Source: Candidatus Blautia faecavium
GTDB taxonomy: Bacteria; Bacillota; Clostridia; Lachnospirales; Lachnospiraceae
NCBI GenBank assembly: GCA_019118425.1
Contig: DWYZ01000072.1
Location: 1-39,981, forward strand
Length of the DNA stretch: 39,981 nt
Direction of reading: 5' to 3'
Part shown: one piece after another, positions 37,097 through 39,981 of the stretch
How the letters are laid out: every line of letters begins with the position of its first letter
Numbering within the stretch: position 1 is the first letter of the stretch
The notes under the pieces: model-generated
The model's input: only the letters and a program-made list of their open reading frames with translations
Told to the model about the DNA's origin: nothing
Database searches by the model: none
Program-made: the position numbers and the translations under genes

Positions 37097-37176
37097 GTGA
37101 AAGTAAACTTTCACATCTACTATTATTGACGCAGCCAATGTACTCCGTGAGTAAAGTGCGTCAGAAAGAGGAAAAA
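37097..37176 (+). repeat. Start-codon-proximal repeat element, copy D (with internal insertion)
   Basis: GTGAAAGTAAACTTTCACATCTACTATTATTGACGCAG[CCAATGTACTCCGTGA]GTAAAGTGCGTCAGAAAGAGGAAAAA ending at the BrnQ ATG. Confidence 0.85.
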
Positions 37177-38493
37177 ATGGACACTTTTCGTTTTAAAGAT
37201 AAAATACTTGTAGGAATTACATTATTTTCTATGTTTTTCGGAGCCGGGAATCTGATCTTTCCTCCCTTTCTGGGAGCACAGGCGGGAGAGCACACCTGGA
37301 TTGCTTTTATAGGATTTGCGGTTAGTGCGGTCTGTCTGCCTATCCTGGGTGTGCTGGCTGTTACGAAATCCGGTGGGCTGGAAAAACTCACATCCAGAGT
37401 CCATCCTAAATTTTCATTTATTTACATTTTGATTTTGTACCTTGCAATCGGTCCCTGTCTGGCGATTCCCAGGACGTCCAGCACGTCTTTTTCTATTGCG
37501 GTACAGCCTTTTTGGGGCGGAGAGGGAAGTCTGTGGGCTGCACGGCTGGTGTATTCCGTTGTATTTTTTGTGCTGGCGGCGGGAATTGCCATGCATCCGG
37601 AAAAACTTACAGAGTATTTAGGAAAAAGACTGACTCCTATTTTACTGATCCTGATCGGAGTAGTTTTTATTGCCTGTCTGTTAAAACCCACGGGAGATCC
37701 TGGAAAACCGGCGAGTCTGTACGAAAATATGGCGGCAGCACAGGGCTTTTTAGACGGGTATCAGACCATGGATACTCTTGCTGCATTAAATTTTGGAATG
37801 ATCGTGGCAATGAATATTCGGGAAAAGGGGATTACCCGGGAAAAACAGGTGGTAAAGGAAACAATTTCTGCCGGGTGGATCGCCGGAGTGGTCCTTCTTG
37901 TTATATACAGTCTGCTTGCTTTTATTGGGATGCGCTCCAGCGGCAGATTTCCAGGGGCCTCTAATGGAACAGAAACTTTGACAGATATGGTGCAGTTTTT
38001 GTTTGGAAAGGGAGGAATGGTCCTTCTGGGGATTATTTTCGTTATAGCTTGTTTCAATACCTGTGTGGGATTGCTGTGCTGCTGCGGAAAATATTTTAAT
38101 TCTGTATTTCCTAAGATAAGTTATCGAGGCTGGGTGTATATTTTTGCAGTGATTTCTATGGTGATCTCCAATATTGGACTGGACGGCATTTTAAAATTTT
38201 CTGTTCCGGCTTTAAATGCGATTTATCCTTTGGCGATTCTTTTGATCTTATTGTCCTGCGTACACAGATATATTGAGAGATATCCAGAAATCTACCCTTG
38301 GGCGGCCTTGCTTTGCGGAATCAGCAGTATAGTTTTGGTTTTGGAAGAACAGGGGATCTCTATTCCTGTAGTTACCTCTCTAATGAGAAATATGCCGGGC
38401 TTTGGGGCTGGTTTCGGCTGGCTTTTGCCCACAGTGATCGGGGCGGGAATCGGTGTGCTGGCCGATTTGGGAAAGAAGAAAAGAAAGGCATAG
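37177..38493 (+). CDS. brnQ: Branched-chain amino acid transport system II carrier protein (BrnQ/LIVCS family)
   Basis: LVGITLFSMFFGAGNLIFPPFLGAQAGEHTW, YLAIGPCLAIPRTSSTSFSIAVQPF. Track start at 37093 runs through the repeat element, so ATG 37177 is preferred. Confidence 0.95.
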   Translation: MDTFRFKDKILVGITLFSMFFGAGNLIFPPFLGAQAGEHTWIAFIGFAVSAVCLPILGVLAVTKSGGLEKLTSRVHPKFSFIYILILYLAIGPCLAIPRTSSTSFSIAVQPFWGGEGSLWAARLVYSVVFFVLAAGIAMHPEKLTEYLGKRLTPILLILIGVVFIACLLKPTGDPGKPASLYENMAAAQGFLDGYQTMDTLAALNFGMIVAMNIREKGITREKQVVKETISAGWIAGVVLLVIYSLLAFIGMRSSGRFPGASNGTETLTDMVQFLFGKGGMVLLGIIFVIACFNTCVGLLCCCGKYFNSVFPKISYRGWVYIFAVISMVISNIGLDGILKFSVPALNAIYPLAILLILLSCVHRYIERYPEIYPWAALLCGISSIVLVLEEQGISIPVVTSLMRNMPGFGAGFGWLLPTVIGAGIGVLADLGKKKRKA

Positions 38494-38581
38494 GTTTTAG
38501 TTTGATCAAAAAGATGGAAAGCACTTATCGGAGGCAAGATAGATTGACTATAAATACATTGCGGCAGGGAGGTATTTGTTT

Positions 38582-39646
38582 ATGAGAAGACGCCCGAGAG
38601 TAAATTATGAATTGGATTCGGGAAATATACAAGAGCTCTCAGATCAGGAGATTAAAATGATCCTTCGGGGAGCTGACGAATTGATCGATAGGGGAGGAAG
38701 AACTCTGCTGACTAAATTATTAAAGGGCTCCAGGGATAAAAAAGTGCTGGAATATAAGCTGGACCTTTGTCCTGCGTATGGATTTTATAAAAAACTTACA
38801 CTGAAGGAGATTTCCTACCGTGTGGACTGGATGATAAAAGAGGATTATCTGCGCATCAGCTATAATGGAAGACTGCCTATGCTCATTTTTTCTGAGAAGG
38901 GCTGGCAGATTGAGGAGGACTTTTTTGCCCAGGAGATTTATCAGGCACTCTATGAAAACGTGATAGAAAATAAAAGGGAGATTCTTTCAGAGATGTCCAG
39001 TATAAACCGACAGGTAGTCATGGATGTTCTGGAAATGATCCGAAAAAGTAAAAATAAGGAGTTCCTTCCTATTCTGGAGGACTGGAAAAACCAGGAAGTC
39101 CGAAAAGTGAGAGAGCGGATCACAAGTGTGCAGAGAAGCCTGGAAAATCCCAAGGAGAAGCCCCAGGTACGATTAAAAAAAGCAAAGAAGGAAAACTGGC
39201 GTGAGGTGATGAAACTGATCCATAAAGCCGTCCAGCGGGATTATCCTGAATATTATCCGGACGGAGTAATACAGTTTATCTGTATGTATTATGAAAGACA
39301 GAGAATCCAGGCAATGATCCAGGCAAAGCAGATTTGGATTTATCAGCTTGATGGAGCGATAATAGGAACCGCTGTTTTAGATAAGAATCAGATAGCCGAT
39401 ATTTATATGCTTTCAGAAAACAGGGAAAAGGGCTGCGAAAGACATATGATACAGGAGTTGGAAAAGAATATTGATAAAATATATGAAACCATTCATGCAG
39501 AAGCTTCCCTTTTAGATTGGAAAAGTTATGAAGAAAATGGTTTTCACAAGGTAAGGGAAGAAAAGATGGAACTGTTGAATGACTGTAAAATGTCCATTGT
39601 GATTCTGGAGAAAAAGAACGGGGAGGAAAGTCATGTTTCAGAATAA
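38582..39646 (+). CDS. RQC-like winged-helix DNA-binding domain fused to C-terminal GNAT-like acetyltransferase domain
   Basis: N-terminus IKMILRGADELIDRGGRTLLTKLLKGSRDKKVLEYKL...LTLKEISYRVDWMIKEDYLRI (RQC-like); C-terminus VMKLIHKAVQRDYPEYYPDGVIQF...GAIIGTAVLDKNQIADIYMLSENREKGCERHMIQELE...SLLDWKSYEENGF (GNAT-like). Confidence 0.7.
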   Translation: MRRRPRVNYELDSGNIQELSDQEIKMILRGADELIDRGGRTLLTKLLKGSRDKKVLEYKLDLCPAYGFYKKLTLKEISYRVDWMIKEDYLRISYNGRLPMLIFSEKGWQIEEDFFAQEIYQALYENVIENKREILSEMSSINRQVVMDVLEMIRKSKNKEFLPILEDWKNQEVRKVRERITSVQRSLENPKEKPQVRLKKAKKENWREVMKLIHKAVQRDYPEYYPDGVIQFICMYYERQRIQAMIQAKQIWIYQLDGAIIGTAVLDKNQIADIYMLSENREKGCERHMIQELEKNIDKIYETIHAEASLLDWKSYEENGFHKVREEKMELLNDCKMSIVILEKKNGEESHVSE

Positions 39647-39981
39647 AATCGCTGTAGTTACAGGAGGCGCACAGGGGATAGGAAAATGTATAGCCCAGGA
39701 ATTTGAGAAGGACGGCGCGTCAGTCTGCATTATAGATAAGCAGCCGAATCCTTATTTTACAGGAGATTTGGCTGACCAGGAGATTTTGCATCGTTTTGTG
39801 GAAAAGGTAATCGCAGAATATGGAAAGGTGGATTATTTGATCCACAATGCCCTTCCTTTGATGAAAGGAATCAATGAGTGCTCTTATGAGGAATTTGAGT
39901 ATGCATTAAGGGTGGGAGTAACGGCTCCTTTTTATCTTACAAAGCTCTTTCTGCCTTATTTTAATAAAGGGGCTGCTATTG
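39633..39981 (+). CDS. Short-chain dehydrogenase/reductase (3' truncated by window edge)
   Basis: ATG at 39633 after GGGAGGAAAG: MFQNKIAVVTGGAQGIGKCIAQEFEKDGASVCIIDKQ (TGxxxGIG); overlaps upstream ORF end by 14 nt. Confidence 0.92.
   Translation, partial: MFQNKIAVVTGGAQGIGKCIAQEFEKDGASVCIIDKQPNPYFTGDLADQEILHRFVEKVIAEYGKVDYLIHNALPLMKGINECSYEEFEYALRVGVTAPFYLTKLFLPYFNKGAAI

Noticed and set aside
37093-37176. Upstream start for brnQ as annotated in the ORF track
   Set aside because: The extension is made entirely of the repeat element; ATG 37177 has an SD-like AGAGGAAAAA and fits the family N-terminus. Kept only as a low-level finding.

Overview
This 40 kb window reads as a low-to-mid GC Firmicutes chromosome, most likely Lachnospiraceae-like (inferred from gene content and style only). 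Nearly all genes are on the + strand. In order it contains: (1) a truncated Opp/Dpp-type peptide ABC transporter, two tandem CocE/NonD (S15-like) hydrolases, an AtuA-family protein, its small partner, a CaiB/BaiF CoA-transferase and a thiolase, closed by a bidirectional terminator. This looks like an uncharacterised catabolic module. (2) A DUF2284 protein, a HAD phosphatase, and an AraC regulator followed by DUF4867, an L-fucose-isomerase-like protein and a xylulokinase. (3) A ferredoxin-type aldo/keto reductase, KtrB/KtrA-type K+ uptake, and Pit plus a DUF47 protein. (4) fhs on the minus strand behind a probable ZTP (pfl) riboswitch and attenuator. (5) A DUF1700-like protein, a 1878-aa repetitive surface protein and a translationally coupled class B sortase. 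(6) A decayed arabinose locus (araR fragment and araA pseudogene) beside an intact FGGY kinase. (7) A DUF3990-like protein, BrnQ, an RQC-like/GNAT fusion and the start of an SDR. The most novel-looking signals are a four-copy two-hairpin repeat that directly abuts start codons (8807, 8870, 22313, 37097), a 161-bp imperfect palindrome (24129-24289), the AtuA/CoA-transferase/CocE cluster, and tandem 13-bp operator-like repeats at 3890-3922. Family calls are from protein reading without database searches.
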